56,077 nt of DNA from the NCBI GenBank assembly GCA_003154775.1, contig PMES01000138.1, positions 23,203 to 79,279 on the forward strand, written 5' to 3'. Made by a program: the position numbers and the translations under genes. Below are positions 38,325 through 46,951 of the stretch, piece by piece. Position 1 is the first letter of the stretch, and the number at the start of each line of letters is the position of its first letter. The notes below the pieces were generated by a model. It did not search any database. It was not told where the DNA came from and worked only from the letters and a program-made list of their open reading frames with translations. The DNA comes from Acidobacteriota bacterium. GTDB taxonomy: Bacteria; Acidobacteriota; Terriglobia; Acidiferrales; UBA7541.

Positions 38325-39389
38325 TCATTTCGTGTTCTTCACCACACCGGCAACACACGCTCTCCCCGCACCCTCCGCCGGCAACTCCACCCGCGCTCCA
38401 ATCCGCAACCGCGTCGGCTCCCCCAACTCCGGGTTCGCCTCCGCCAGACATTTCCACGCCGCGCCCCGCCCCAGATGCTCTCGCGCCAACCCCCACAACG
38501 TATCGCCCTTCTGCACCGTCACACTCTTCGCCACCGGCGTCCCACGGCCCACAATCCCCGCCGGCACCAACACCGAACTCCCCAACAACAACAACTCCGG
38601 TGGTTTCGCGTCAGCCACATTCATCCCGCGCAGTTCCCGCCAACGCGCTCCATTCCCCAAATAAATCTCCGCCAGCTTCCACCACGAATCGCCCCGCTCG
38701 ACTTTGCGCGACACCATCGCCGCATCCCGCGTCACCACTTCCGGTTTCACTCTCAACACACTCGTCCCCGGCTCACGCGCCGCACTCGGCACAACCGGCG
38801 CCACGCGCGCAACCGCTCCGCTCGACGGCACACGCACTTCCGCCCCGCGCGGCTCAAACGGCGACACGCGCCCCGCCGCCGCACTTCTCCGCAAACTCCC
38901 CGCCGCTCGCGCTTCCGTCTTCGGCTGCACCAACATCTTCGGCGCCGCCATCGTCTCTTCCGGCAGCTTCATCGGAAATTGCGAACCATCTCCCTGTCCT
39001 GTCGCCCGCGCCGCTTCTTGCTCGGCTTTCTCTTTTCGGTAGCGCCGTGCCACTTCCCCAAGCGATTCCTCTCCCGGCGCACTCTCGCCGGCGCCCTTTG
39101 CCTGCTCCTCTTTCTTTTCTGTTGGATTATTTTCCCGCGCCGCAACTTTGGCTTGATCCTCCGGCGTAAGGATCTTCGCGCGCTTCAAATCGTCTTCGGT
39201 GTAAACATGCCGGGGAGTCTTCGCCTCCGGGACCTTTCGCTTTTGTTCTTGCCGCGCCGCTTCCGCCGCATCCTGCGCGTGCAAACCACCTGCGCACATC
39301 AGCCCTGACAACAAAAATCCCACAACGCCAAAGAGGAGCGTTCCTCTACCTTTTCTCAGGGGGCTCGGGATCGTTGCGTTCAGCCGCAT
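38325..39389 (-). CDS. Secreted LysM-domain protein
   Basis: A 354-residue exported protein likely to bind peptidoglycan. The start at 39389 (MRLNATIPSPLRKGRGTLLF) gives a signal peptide with hydrophobic core VVGFLLSGLMCAGGLHA and cleavage before QDAAE. A long charged, low-complexity linker (about 40-215) is followed by two LysM domains (about 230-285, RKVERGDSWWKLAEIYLGNG; about 295-345, SVTVQKGDTLWGLAREHLG). No peptidase or amidase domain is seen, so it may be a scaffold or assembly factor. A 12-residue upstream extension is in frame but unlikely. Confidence 0.85.
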   Translation of the reverse strand: MRLNATIPSPLRKGRGTLLFGVVGFLLSGLMCAGGLHAQDAAEAARQEQKRKVPEAKTPRHVYTEDDLKRAKILTPEDQAKVAARENNPTEKKEEQAKGAGESAPGEESLGEVARRYRKEKAEQEAARATGQGDGSQFPMKLPEETMAAPKMLVQPKTEARAAGSLRRSAAAGRVSPFEPRGAEVRVPSSGAVARVAPVVPSAAREPGTSVLRVKPEVVTRDAAMVSRKVERGDSWWKLAEIYLGNGARWRELRGMNVADAKPPELLLLGSSVLVPAGIVGRGTPVAKSVTVQKGDTLWGLAREHLGRGAAWKCLAEANPELGEPTRLRIGARVELPAEGAGRACVAGVVKNTK

Positions 39390-39911
39390 CGGCTCGCACT
39401 CGCACGTGTCGTGCTTCACATCCACCGGGGGGACATGGCCGGTCTACTGGGTGAGATTGTGCCCTGTTTCCCCCGCTCCTGGCAACAGGACTTTTTCCCA
39501 TCGGTTACCGCCCCACTCCGCGGTCTCCCCCTCGTCTCTGCCCTGTAGCTCAGGCCTTCAGGCCTGCGGCTTTCCCCCGGGTTTCCCTTGTGGCACAGTC
39601 ACTCCTGACTGTGCTCTTGGGTTTGCTTTTGTGAGGGCCGAGCACCGCTCGACCCCATCTCGGCAGGGTGTAATGACTTGTCATCCCGCCTGCCCTGAGA
39701 GTAGTCGAAGGGACCGGAGTGCCGCGCCGCTTGCGGCACTCCGCGGAGGGATCTGCTTTCCCCCTCTTCTCTGCGAACTCTGCGTAATCCTTCGCCTTTC
39801 TCTTCCTTTCAACTTTTAACTCTTTAACCTCTTCTCTGCCAACCTCTGCGTTCTCCGCGTCGGCGTTTACCCCGACCCGGTCGGGGTGTTACCGTCCCTC
39901 GCTCTTCCCCC
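39390..39911. repeat. Repeat-rich spacer 6
   Basis: No gene. It contains CTGTAGCTCAGGCCTTCAGG followed by CCTGCGGC (39543-39570), the CACAGTC-ACTCCT-GACTGTG hairpin (39590-39621), family A with nested arms GAGTGCCGC and GCGGCACTC (about 39679-39755), two CTTCTCTGCGAACTCTGCG modules, and the palindrome CCCCGACCCGGTCGGGG (39870-39886). A 137-codon frame on the plus strand here is made of repeats and is not a gene. Confidence 0.8.
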
Positions 39912-42008
39912 TCACCATATCCTGCAATACTTCACCCGCACCATCTTCTGCCCTTCGTGGCATCCAAACGCCTCCCGGAACTCCGGAAAATTCGCCACCA
40001 CATTGTTCACCCGGTACTTCGGATAGGTGTGTGGATTCGACAGCACCAGCGTGCGTATCAACTCCGGACGGTACTGCTCGCACCACGCGAACGCATACGC
40101 TAGGAAAAACCGCTGCCGCGTCGTGAACCCATCCGCCCCCTTATCGTTCAAGCTCTTTCCTTCTCGTCCCAATTCCATTTGCAGCGCCAGCAGCGCCAGG
40201 TGCAGCCCGCCGTTGTCCGCGGTATCCTCGCCCTGCGTCATCAATCCATTTTGCGTCACGCCCGGCCCTGCTTCCGGTATCGGCTGCGTGTACTCGTCGG
40301 AAATGCATTTTCCCCGCGCCTCGTACTCCTTCGCGTCATTCGCGGTCCACCAATCGCGCAGATTTCCCTGCGCATCGAATTTCCTTCCCTCGTCGTCGAA
40401 CCCGTGAATCGTCTCGTGCCCGATCACCGCCCCGATCGCGCCATAGTTCACCGCCGCATCCTGGCTCATCTCGAAAAACGGCGGCTGCAATATCCCTGCC
40501 GGAAAATTGATCGTGTTGTTCTGCGGATCCTCATAGGCATTGATCGTTGGCGGCGTCATCGTCCATTCCGTGCGGTCCAGCGGCTGCCCGATCTTGGCCA
40601 CCCAGCGTTCAAACTCAAACGCGGCGGCATGCTGCCGGTTCTGCAGAAAGCTCGTGCGCCCCACCGCAACCGAAGAGTAGTCCCTCCAACTGTCTGGATA
40701 GCCAATCTTGTTCAGCACCCCGTTCAGCTTCAATTGCGCCTGCTTCTTCGTCTCCGGCGCCATCCATTCCGCCGCCTCGATATCCTTCGCCAGCGCCGCC
40801 TCGATATCCTTCACCAGTTGCAGCACGCGCTCCTTGTTCTCCGCCGGAAACGCCCGCTTCACGTAAACTTCCCCCAGCGCCTCTCCCAAATTCCCATCCA
40901 CGTTCCGCACGCACCGCCGCCACCGTGGTTGCAGCTCCTGCGCGCCCAGCAGCGTCCGCGCGTAAAAATCGAAATTCTCCTTCACGAACGCCTCGCTCAG
41001 CCCATTGGCGCTCCCGTGCAGCATCTGCCACCGCAGGTACGTCTTCCATTCCTCCAGCGAGTGCGCCTTCAGCATCGTTTCCAGGTGCTTGAAAAAGTTC
41101 GGCGAGTTCACGATGTACCGCGGCGTCGCCGGAGACTTCACCAGCTTCAGGTACGTGTCCCAATCAAACGACGGCGTCAGCGCCTTCACCTCCGCCAGCG
41201 TCATCGGGTTGTTCAGGTTCTTCGGATCGCGCCGCGCAATCGGGTCCATCGCTCCCTGCGCCAATTCCGTTTCGATCGCCAGCACCGTCGCCGCATCGCT
41301 CTTTGCCTGTTCCGGCTTCTCCCCCGCCAGCACAAATATATTCGTTACGTGCTGCACATATTTCGCCCGGATCTCCTTCGCCTTGTCGTCCTGATCCAGA
41401 TAGAAGCTCCGCCCCGGCAGCCCCATCCCGCCCTGGTCGATTGTCGCGACATTATGCGAAGCGTCCGCATAATCAGGCTGCCCCGAATACCCCAGCAGCG
41501 CCGCATTCGTCTGGTTGTCTCCAGGCTCCTCCGCGCCCGGTATCGTCCGGTGCAGATGCGCCATTTCCTCCGCAATTTCCTGCTTGGACTTGATCCCCGC
41601 GATCCGCTCCAGTTCCGGCTTCAGCCATTCCGCCGCGTGCGCATCAATCGTCTTCGTGTCCATGCACGCAAAATAATAATCGCCCACCTTCTGCTCGTTT
41701 GGTGCACGCTTCGGGTCGTCCGCGGACGCCTGCTCCAATGTCTTCACCAGTAGCGTCTCGTTCCAGAGCTCCAGTGGGCTGTCCACGCCCCAGGTTGCCT
41801 GGTCCGCCGGGATCGGATGCGCCGCGATCCATTTCCCGTCCGCGTACGCGAAGAAATCGTCGCAGGGATTCACCCCCGCATCCGTGTTCGCCGTGCTGAA
41901 CGACTCCAGCTTCGGCAACTCCTTCGGCGGCGCCGCCGGAGATCCTTCCTGGGCTGACGCACCCGCACCCGTCACGCACAACGCCAGCAACATCGCAAAA
42001 TAGCGCAT
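39912..42008 (-). CDS. Secreted M13-family (neprilysin/PepO-type) metallopeptidase
   Basis: A 698-residue zinc endopeptidase. A signal peptide (MRYFAMLLALCVTGAGASAQ) exports it. The mature N-terminal part begins PCDDFFAYADGKWIA, a standard M13 opening. The catalytic motif is VIGHETIHGFDDEGR (His, Glu, His) followed by the third-ligand motif GEDTADNGGLHLAL; most relatives have ENIAD here. NAYEDPQNNTINFPAGILQP and the C-terminal VNNVVANFPEFREAFGC fit the family. AAGGGAGAGG precedes the ATG. A role in extracellular peptide degradation is inferred. Confidence 0.95.
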   Translation of the reverse strand: MRYFAMLLALCVTGAGASAQEGSPAAPPKELPKLESFSTANTDAGVNPCDDFFAYADGKWIAAHPIPADQATWGVDSPLELWNETLLVKTLEQASADDPKRAPNEQKVGDYYFACMDTKTIDAHAAEWLKPELERIAGIKSKQEIAEEMAHLHRTIPGAEEPGDNQTNAALLGYSGQPDYADASHNVATIDQGGMGLPGRSFYLDQDDKAKEIRAKYVQHVTNIFVLAGEKPEQAKSDAATVLAIETELAQGAMDPIARRDPKNLNNPMTLAEVKALTPSFDWDTYLKLVKSPATPRYIVNSPNFFKHLETMLKAHSLEEWKTYLRWQMLHGSANGLSEAFVKENFDFYARTLLGAQELQPRWRRCVRNVDGNLGEALGEVYVKRAFPAENKERVLQLVKDIEAALAKDIEAAEWMAPETKKQAQLKLNGVLNKIGYPDSWRDYSSVAVGRTSFLQNRQHAAAFEFERWVAKIGQPLDRTEWTMTPPTINAYEDPQNNTINFPAGILQPPFFEMSQDAAVNYGAIGAVIGHETIHGFDDEGRKFDAQGNLRDWWTANDAKEYEARGKCISDEYTQPIPEAGPGVTQNGLMTQGEDTADNGGLHLALLALQMELGREGKSLNDKGADGFTTRQRFFLAYAFAWCEQYRPELIRTLVLSNPHTYPKYRVNNVVANFPEFREAFGCHEGQKMVRVKYCRIW

Positions 42009-42482
42009 AAGTGTCCTCTCCCTTAAAAAGCCGCACCCATTCTATCAGAGTAGTCATCCGGACAAGGTATCGCCCCGCACTCCGCACATCCCAGACACGC
42101 ACTCCACCCTGCTCTCTTGGACGCACCATGCCCCATTCCCTCTTGTACCCTCTCTCTCTCGGGTTTCTCTTGTGGCACAGTCACTCCTGACTGTGCTCTT
42201 GGGGTTTGCCTTTGCAGCGCCGCAGCACCCCCGCGCCCCATGTCCGCGCGATCGCTGCATCTTGCCTCCTCGCCCACTTTGGAGTGCGGCGGCTCGCCGC
42301 CGCTTTTACAACCGTAAACGCCGCCGACAAACTGTAATTCATCGCCCCCCCCAATCGCAGCAATCACCACAAACGAGCTCCCGCCGTCTGAAATACTCTG
42401 TCGTCACGTCCCCGCCACGGCATCATACTTTTCTCGGCACATTGCTGGACCACTAACCTCTTTTCTGTGTTCTCATATCTAT
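42009..42482. repeat. Repeat-rich spacer 7
   Basis: No gene. It contains the CACAGTC-ACTCCT-GACTGTG hairpin (42171-42202) and GGAGTGCGGCGGCTCGCCGC followed by CGCTTTTAC (42279-42309). This is the divergent promoter region for the M13 peptidase and PilZ genes. I saw no clear promoter; TATCTAT just before the PilZ ATG could be a -10 element. Confidence 0.72.
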
Positions 42483-42842
42483 ATGTTGGACATCAAACAG
42501 ACGGAACGTCGGCGCAGCCGCCGCATTCGCATCGGCCAGCCCCTCAAGGTGCGTCCGTCCGATCCTCACGACGCCCACTTCGAGGAGACCGCCACCACCA
42601 AAAACGTCTCCCGCGACGGCATTTACTTCCTCTCCAAAAACAAAACGTTTCACGAAGGCATGCGCCTCTTCGTCACGCTTCCCTATCACTTTCCCAGTGA
42701 TCCTCACGATCTCGAGTACCTCGGCCAGGTCGCCCGCATCGAAAATCTGCCCGAAGGCAACCGCGGCATCGCCGTTCAACTCCTTTCTCCCATCAACACA
42801 AACTCAGCCCTGTCCTCCTCCACCCTCAAGCAATCCTACTAA
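42483..42842 (+). CDS. PilZ-domain protein
   Basis: A 119-residue cytoplasmic protein consisting of one PilZ domain, which in active members binds cyclic di-GMP. The R-x3-R motif appears as RRRSRRIRIGQPLKV at the N-terminus, and the second motif (usually D-x-S-x2-G) is NVSRDGIYF, slightly divergent. The last 20 residues are unstructured. No ribosome site precedes the ATG. No diguanylate cyclase is encoded in the window. A link with the type IV pili of this genome is possible but unproven. Confidence 0.83.
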   Translation: MLDIKQTERRRSRRIRIGQPLKVRPSDPHDAHFEETATTKNVSRDGIYFLSKNKTFHEGMRLFVTLPYHFPSDPHDLEYLGQVARIENLPEGNRGIAVQLLSPINTNSALSSSTLKQSY

Positions 42843-43127
42843 CTCCCCCTCCTCTTTCCTCTTCCTCTTCCTCCTTACTCTTCGCTTTTCTCTTTGTCCG
42901 GCGCTTATCCCCCCAAGCAACCCACCGTTCGCCCCCGCGCTCTCCTTCCTCTTCCGAAACTTACAACTTAAAACTCAAAACTGAGAACTCTCCTCCTTGC
43001 CTCCTGATCTCCGATATCTGATCTCTGATCGCTGATAACCCTCTGCCATCCTCCCGCACTCCCCGCCCACCCCCCCTTGAAACTTCCCCCCATCTCGTGC
43101 GTACTTATTACCTAAGGATACCTTTGC
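42843..43127. repeat. Repeat-rich spacer 8
   Basis: No gene. It holds a TACAACTTAAAACTCAAAAC type run (42957-42990) and a CTGATCTCCGATATCTGATC-type run (about 43004-43040, built from GAT-ATC and CTGAT units). AAGGA before the next ATG is its ribosome site. Confidence 0.7.
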
Positions 43128-44363
43128 ATGCCCCATGGCTTTCCCCTGCGTGAACCCATCGGCGTGGCGCTCGAGACCATTCGCGCCCACAAGCTCCGGT
43201 CCTTCCTCATGCTTCTCGGCATTATCATCTCCGTCTCCACCCTCATTCTCGTCGTCGCCCTCATCTCCGGTGTGGACGGCTACATCGCCGATCGCGTCGC
43301 CAATCTCGGCTCCAACGTCTACCTCGTCGCCCGCTTCCCCCTCATCACCGATCTCGAGGAGTACATCAAAGCCTCTCGCCGCAACAAACCCGTCACTATG
43401 GAAGACTTCCAGGCCCTCCACGACGGTCTCAAGCTTCCCCTGCGCGTCGGCGCCGAAATTCGCACCTCCGGCAAAGTTCGCGTTGGCTCGCAAAGCGTAG
43501 AGGACACCAGCATCCGCGGCGTCACCGCCAACATCGGCGAAATCGACGTCGAAGAGCCCATCGAGGGCCGCTATATCTCCGATGGCGACGACCAGAACCG
43601 CGCCATGGTCACCATGATCGGCAACGATCTCGCCACCAGGCTTTTTCCTTACGTTGATCCCATCGGCCGCGATGTCTGGGTTGATGGCCGCCCCTTCACC
43701 GTCGTCGGCGTCGCCAAGCCCATCGGCACCGTCTTCGGCCAGTCCCAGGACAACTTCGCCTACATTCCTATCGAAACCTTTCTCAAGATCTATGGCACTC
43801 ATCTCGAGATGGCCATCAATATCCAGGCCCGTGGCGCGGAATGGATGGAAGAGACTCAGGACGAAACCCGCGTCCTCATGCGCGCTCGCCGCCATCTCAG
43901 CCCCAACGAAACCGATTCCTTCGGCATCCTGGATTCCGCCACCCTCATGAACCTCTGGAAAAATCTCACCGGCGTCATCGCCACCGCCATGATTGGCGTC
44001 GTCTCCGTCTTCCTCGTCATCGGTGGCGTCGTCATCATGAATGTCATGCTCGCCACCGTCACCGAACGCACCCGCGAAATCGGCATCCGCAAAGCCCTTG
44101 GCGCGCGCCGCCGCGACATCCTTCTGCAATTCCTCGTCGAAGCCGCCTTCATGGCCGCCATTGGCGGCGCCTTGGGCGTCTTTGTCTCTTACGGCATCGC
44201 CGCCCTCGTCAAGGCCACCACCTCGGTGCCCATGCGGGTTCCCATCTCCGCCATCTTCATCGCCGAAATTCTTTCCACCGCTGTCGGCCTCTTCTTCGGC
44301 GTTTATCCCGCGCGCAAAGCCGCTTCACTGCAACCCATTGAAGCCCTGCGCCAGGAAATGTAG
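43128..44363 (+). CDS. MacB-type ABC transporter permease 1
   Basis: A 411-residue permease with the MacB/FtsX topology: one N-terminal membrane segment (MLLGIIISVSTLILVVALIS), a large periplasmic domain (about 45-280) and three C-terminal segments (ATAMIGVVSVFLVIGGVVIM, AAFMAAIGGALGVFVSYGIA, IFIAEILSTAVGLFFGVYPA). ERTREIGIRKALGARRRDIL is the standard coupling-helix region, and P-A-R-K-A-A ends the last segment. Such proteins pull on periplasmic partners or substrates in mechanotransmission. No ATPase or MacA-type adaptor is adjacent. It is followed after 17 bp by a second permease, so the two may form a heterodimer. Confidence 0.92.
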   Translation: MPHGFPLREPIGVALETIRAHKLRSFLMLLGIIISVSTLILVVALISGVDGYIADRVANLGSNVYLVARFPLITDLEEYIKASRRNKPVTMEDFQALHDGLKLPLRVGAEIRTSGKVRVGSQSVEDTSIRGVTANIGEIDVEEPIEGRYISDGDDQNRAMVTMIGNDLATRLFPYVDPIGRDVWVDGRPFTVVGVAKPIGTVFGQSQDNFAYIPIETFLKIYGTHLEMAINIQARGAEWMEETQDETRVLMRARRHLSPNETDSFGILDSATLMNLWKNLTGVIATAMIGVVSVFLVIGGVVIMNVMLATVTERTREIGIRKALGARRRDILLQFLVEAAFMAAIGGALGVFVSYGIAALVKATTSVPMRVPISAIFIAEILSTAVGLFFGVYPARKAASLQPIEALRQEM

Positions 44364-44380
44364 GAAAGGGTGCCACCACC

Positions 44381-45643
44381 ATGCGCATGAACGTCAGTGA
44401 AAACGCTCAGATGGCCCTCAACACCCTGCGCGAAAATAAAATGCGTTCTTTCCTCACCGTCCTCGGCGTTGTCATCGGCATCACCGCGCTCCTCTCCGTC
44501 GTCTCCATCCTCGTCGGCGTCTACGGCGATGTGAACGCCTACCTCAGCGACTACGGCACGGACACCCTGTTCATCTTCCGTTTCGATGCCGGCATCCACA
44601 CCGGCCGTCTCTCCCCTGATGAACGCGCCCGCCGCCCGCTCGTCCTCGAAGACGCCGAAGCTATCCAGCAACTCTGCCCCGCCGTCCGTGCTGTCAGCGC
44701 CAGCGTCTTCCCGCGCTTTCAAGAAGACGGCCCGCCCCGCGGTGTTGTCACCGCCCGCTATCTCGGCAAAGAAGTCTCCGGCATTGACTACCACGGCTCC
44801 CTTCCCGCCGACGAGGAAGTCTTCAACACCCGCCCGCGGGAGGGCCGCTTCTTTAGCGATGCCGAAAATGCTCACCGCGCCGATGTCGCCGTCATCGGCC
44901 CGGACGTCGCCAAAACGCTTTACCCCGATAACAAGTCCATCGGCAAGCCCATCCTGGTGGACACCGTCACTTACGAAGTCATCGGCGTCCTCGAGCCGCG
45001 CAAAGGCCAGCTCGTCAAGGATCAGTCCGCCGATAAAAACATCCTGGTTCCCTATCGCACCTACCGCAAACACAATCCCGAGGACGACGAAGTCATGATC
45101 GGCGCCGCCGCCGTTCACGGACACATGTCCGAAGCCGAAGACCAGATTCGCGGCGTCCTCCGCCGCCGCCGCAACGTTCCCTACAACAAGCCCGATAATT
45201 TCGGCATCTCCAGCGCCCAGCAGATCGCCGACCAATTTCGCCAGATCACTGCCTCTGTCGCCCTGCTCATCTCCGTCATCAGCTCCATCGGCCTCCTCGT
45301 CGGCGGCGTCGGTGTGATGAACATCATGCTCATGTCCGTCACTCAGCGCACCCGCGAAATTGGCGTGCGCCGCGCCATTGGCGCGCGCAAGCGCGACGTC
45401 ATCTGGCAATTCCTCACCGAAGCCATCGTCCTCACCGGTTCCGGCGGCGTCATTGGCGTTCTCCTTGGCGGCGCCATCAGCCTGCTCATCAACCTCGCTG
45501 TTCCCTCGCTCCCCTCTTCCATCCCGCTCTGGTCCATCATTCTCGCCGTCACCGTCTCCATGAGCGTCGGCCTCCTCTTCGGCATGTACCCCGCCATCAA
45601 AGCCGCCCGTCTTGACCCCGTCGAAGCCCTCCGCTACGAATAG
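44381..45643 (+). CDS. MacB-type ABC transporter permease 2
   Basis: A 420-residue paralogue of the upstream permease with the same one-plus-three layout (SFLTVLGVVIGITALLSVVS at the N-terminus; VALLISVISSIGLLVGGVGV, IVLTGSGGVIGVLLGGAISL and LWSIILAVTVSMSVGLLFGM at the C-terminus). The coupling region TQRTREIGVRRAIGARKRDV and the end motif PAIKAARLDPVEALRYE are typical. The periplasmic domain differs from its partner. The pair reads as one operon. The absent ATPase must be elsewhere on the chromosome if the complex is functional. Confidence 0.92.
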   Translation: MRMNVSENAQMALNTLRENKMRSFLTVLGVVIGITALLSVVSILVGVYGDVNAYLSDYGTDTLFIFRFDAGIHTGRLSPDERARRPLVLEDAEAIQQLCPAVRAVSASVFPRFQEDGPPRGVVTARYLGKEVSGIDYHGSLPADEEVFNTRPREGRFFSDAENAHRADVAVIGPDVAKTLYPDNKSIGKPILVDTVTYEVIGVLEPRKGQLVKDQSADKNILVPYRTYRKHNPEDDEVMIGAAAVHGHMSEAEDQIRGVLRRRRNVPYNKPDNFGISSAQQIADQFRQITASVALLISVISSIGLLVGGVGVMNIMLMSVTQRTREIGVRRAIGARKRDVIWQFLTEAIVLTGSGGVIGVLLGGAISLLINLAVPSLPSSIPLWSIILAVTVSMSVGLLFGMYPAIKAARLDPVEALRYE

Positions 45644-46321
45644 CCTTTCATCCTTGTAGCGTAAGGCCCGCCCTTTTCTTTGCCGTAGGAACACAGCGCT
45701 GCTCCGCGTCTTGGCTCCGCGCTTATCTTGGAGTGCGGCGGCTCGCCGCCGCTTTTACAGCTTCAGCCCCCACCCCCAAACCGAAGTTCTCCTCTCGCCC
45801 CCGGCCCCGCACAGTTTCCGCGTCTTGAGTTTCTTCCTCGTCTCTCTGCCCAGCCTTTACCCCGGCCAGGTCGGGGCGCGCCATTGTTCACCCTGAGCTG
45901 CGAAGGGCTGCACCCCATCTCGGCAACCCGTGAAACCCTCCGTCATTCCGAACGGAGTCCGCGAAGTGCTGGTTTTGCGCGCCGTACGCTTCGTCGGGGT
46001 GAGGAATCCCTCTTTCCCTTCTCTTGGCCTCTGTGTTCTTATCTCTGTGACCGGCGCCTGCCCCAACCCGGTCGGCGCGCCTCTGCGTTATCTCTCTCTT
46101 TCTCTTAGTCTTTCTCTCCCTTTCAACTTTCAACTCTTCAACCTCTTCCTTCTCTGCCTCCTGATATCTGGTCGCTGATATCCCTCTACCGCCTCCTCCA
46201 CGCCTCCTCTTTCCTTCCGACTCCTAAACTTAAAACTCTCAACTGATAACTGAAAACTGCTCGCCCCCACCAACCGTGTTAAACTACTCACGCACTTTTT
46301 CAACTGTGAGGATCATCCACC
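45644..46321. repeat. Repeat-rich spacer 9
   Basis: No gene over about 680 bp. It contains GGAGTGCGGCGGCTCGCCGC followed by CGCTTTTAC (45728-45759), a CCCCGGCCAGGTCGGGG variant (45860-45876), family A (about 45940-46015, GTCATTCCGAACGGAGTCCG type), a CCTCTGTGTTCTTATCTCTG module, a degraded CCCCAACCCGGTCGGCG (46061-46077), a CTGATATCTGGTCGCTGATA run (about 46158-46180) and an AACTTAAAACTCTCAACTGA type run (46222-46260). Confidence 0.8.
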
Positions 46322-46804
46322 GTGGCGGATCAGAATCCCGAAGGCACCTTCCGCGTCATCGATCGTCGGCCCTTCACCTCCGAAGGCGAACTCCGCCCTG
46401 ACGTTGTCCAGGAGCAAGAGCGCGAAGCCAAGGCCCAAGCCGCCATCAAGGAAGCCAAGGAAAAAGCCGCGCCCCCGCCGCCCGCCGCTCCCCCCAAAGA
46501 AACCCCCAAGAAAAGTCCCGCCTTCGAGAATCTCGTCCGCATGATCGGCAGCAATGCCGCCATGGTTCTCGGCGCCTACGCCGACCCTCGCACCGGCCAA
46601 CCCGTTATAGATCCCGAAGCCGCCCACGAACTCATCGATATGCTCGATGCCCTCCGCGAAAAAACCGTCGGCAATCTCGCTCCCGAAGAGGACACCATGC
46701 TCCTCGATCTCCTCGGCAAGCTCAAAATGACCTACCTCGAAATCAACCAGGCCCTGGCCGCCCAAATGGCCCAAGCCCAACCCCACCCCAAACCCAAGAA
46801 ATAA
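46322..46804 (+). CDS. DUF1844-family protein
   Basis: A 160-residue acidic protein. Residues 1-75 are charged and Pro/Ala/Lys rich (VVQEQEREAKAQAAIKEAKE), probably unstructured or helical; the DUF1844 domain follows (about 75-150: LVRMIGSNAAMVLGAYADP, PEAAHELIDMLDALREKTVG, LAPEEDTMLLDLLGKLKMTY). Function is unknown. The start is a GTG at 46322 with GAGG upstream. The domain often appears in Acidobacteriota and Planctomycetes, consistent with the proposed taxonomy. It lies upstream of the MBL-RibF fusion gene. Confidence 0.85.
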   Translation: MADQNPEGTFRVIDRRPFTSEGELRPDVVQEQEREAKAQAAIKEAKEKAAPPPPAAPPKETPKKSPAFENLVRMIGSNAAMVLGAYADPRTGQPVIDPEAAHELIDMLDALREKTVGNLAPEEDTMLLDLLGKLKMTYLEINQALAAQMAQAQPHPKPKK

Positions 46805-46916
46805 CTTCCGTCCGCCTTTTCTTTCTTCTGTGCTCTCCGTGTCCTCTGTTGGTGGAAGCTTCTTGCTCGCTGTCTCCGTTCCCTCTGCGGCCCCTCTGTT
46901 CCCTCTGTGGTAAGTT

Positions 46917-46945
46917 TTGCGCCTTTTCTTAGCCCGCCGTAAAAT
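46917..46945 (+). promoter_or_regulatory. Promoter of the MBL-RibF gene, probably leaderless
   Basis: TTGCGC (46917-46922) and TAAAAT (46940-46945) are 17 bp apart. The ATG at 46952 is six bases past the -10 box, so transcription would start at or very near the A of the start codon. No ribosome site is present, which agrees. Confidence 0.6.
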
Positions 46946-46951
46946 ATCCCC

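Noticed and set aside
39406-39819. A 137-codon plus-strand frame in the spacer upstream of the LysM gene
   Set aside because: It is built from dispersed repeats, and similar peptide phrases appear wherever those repeats are translated.
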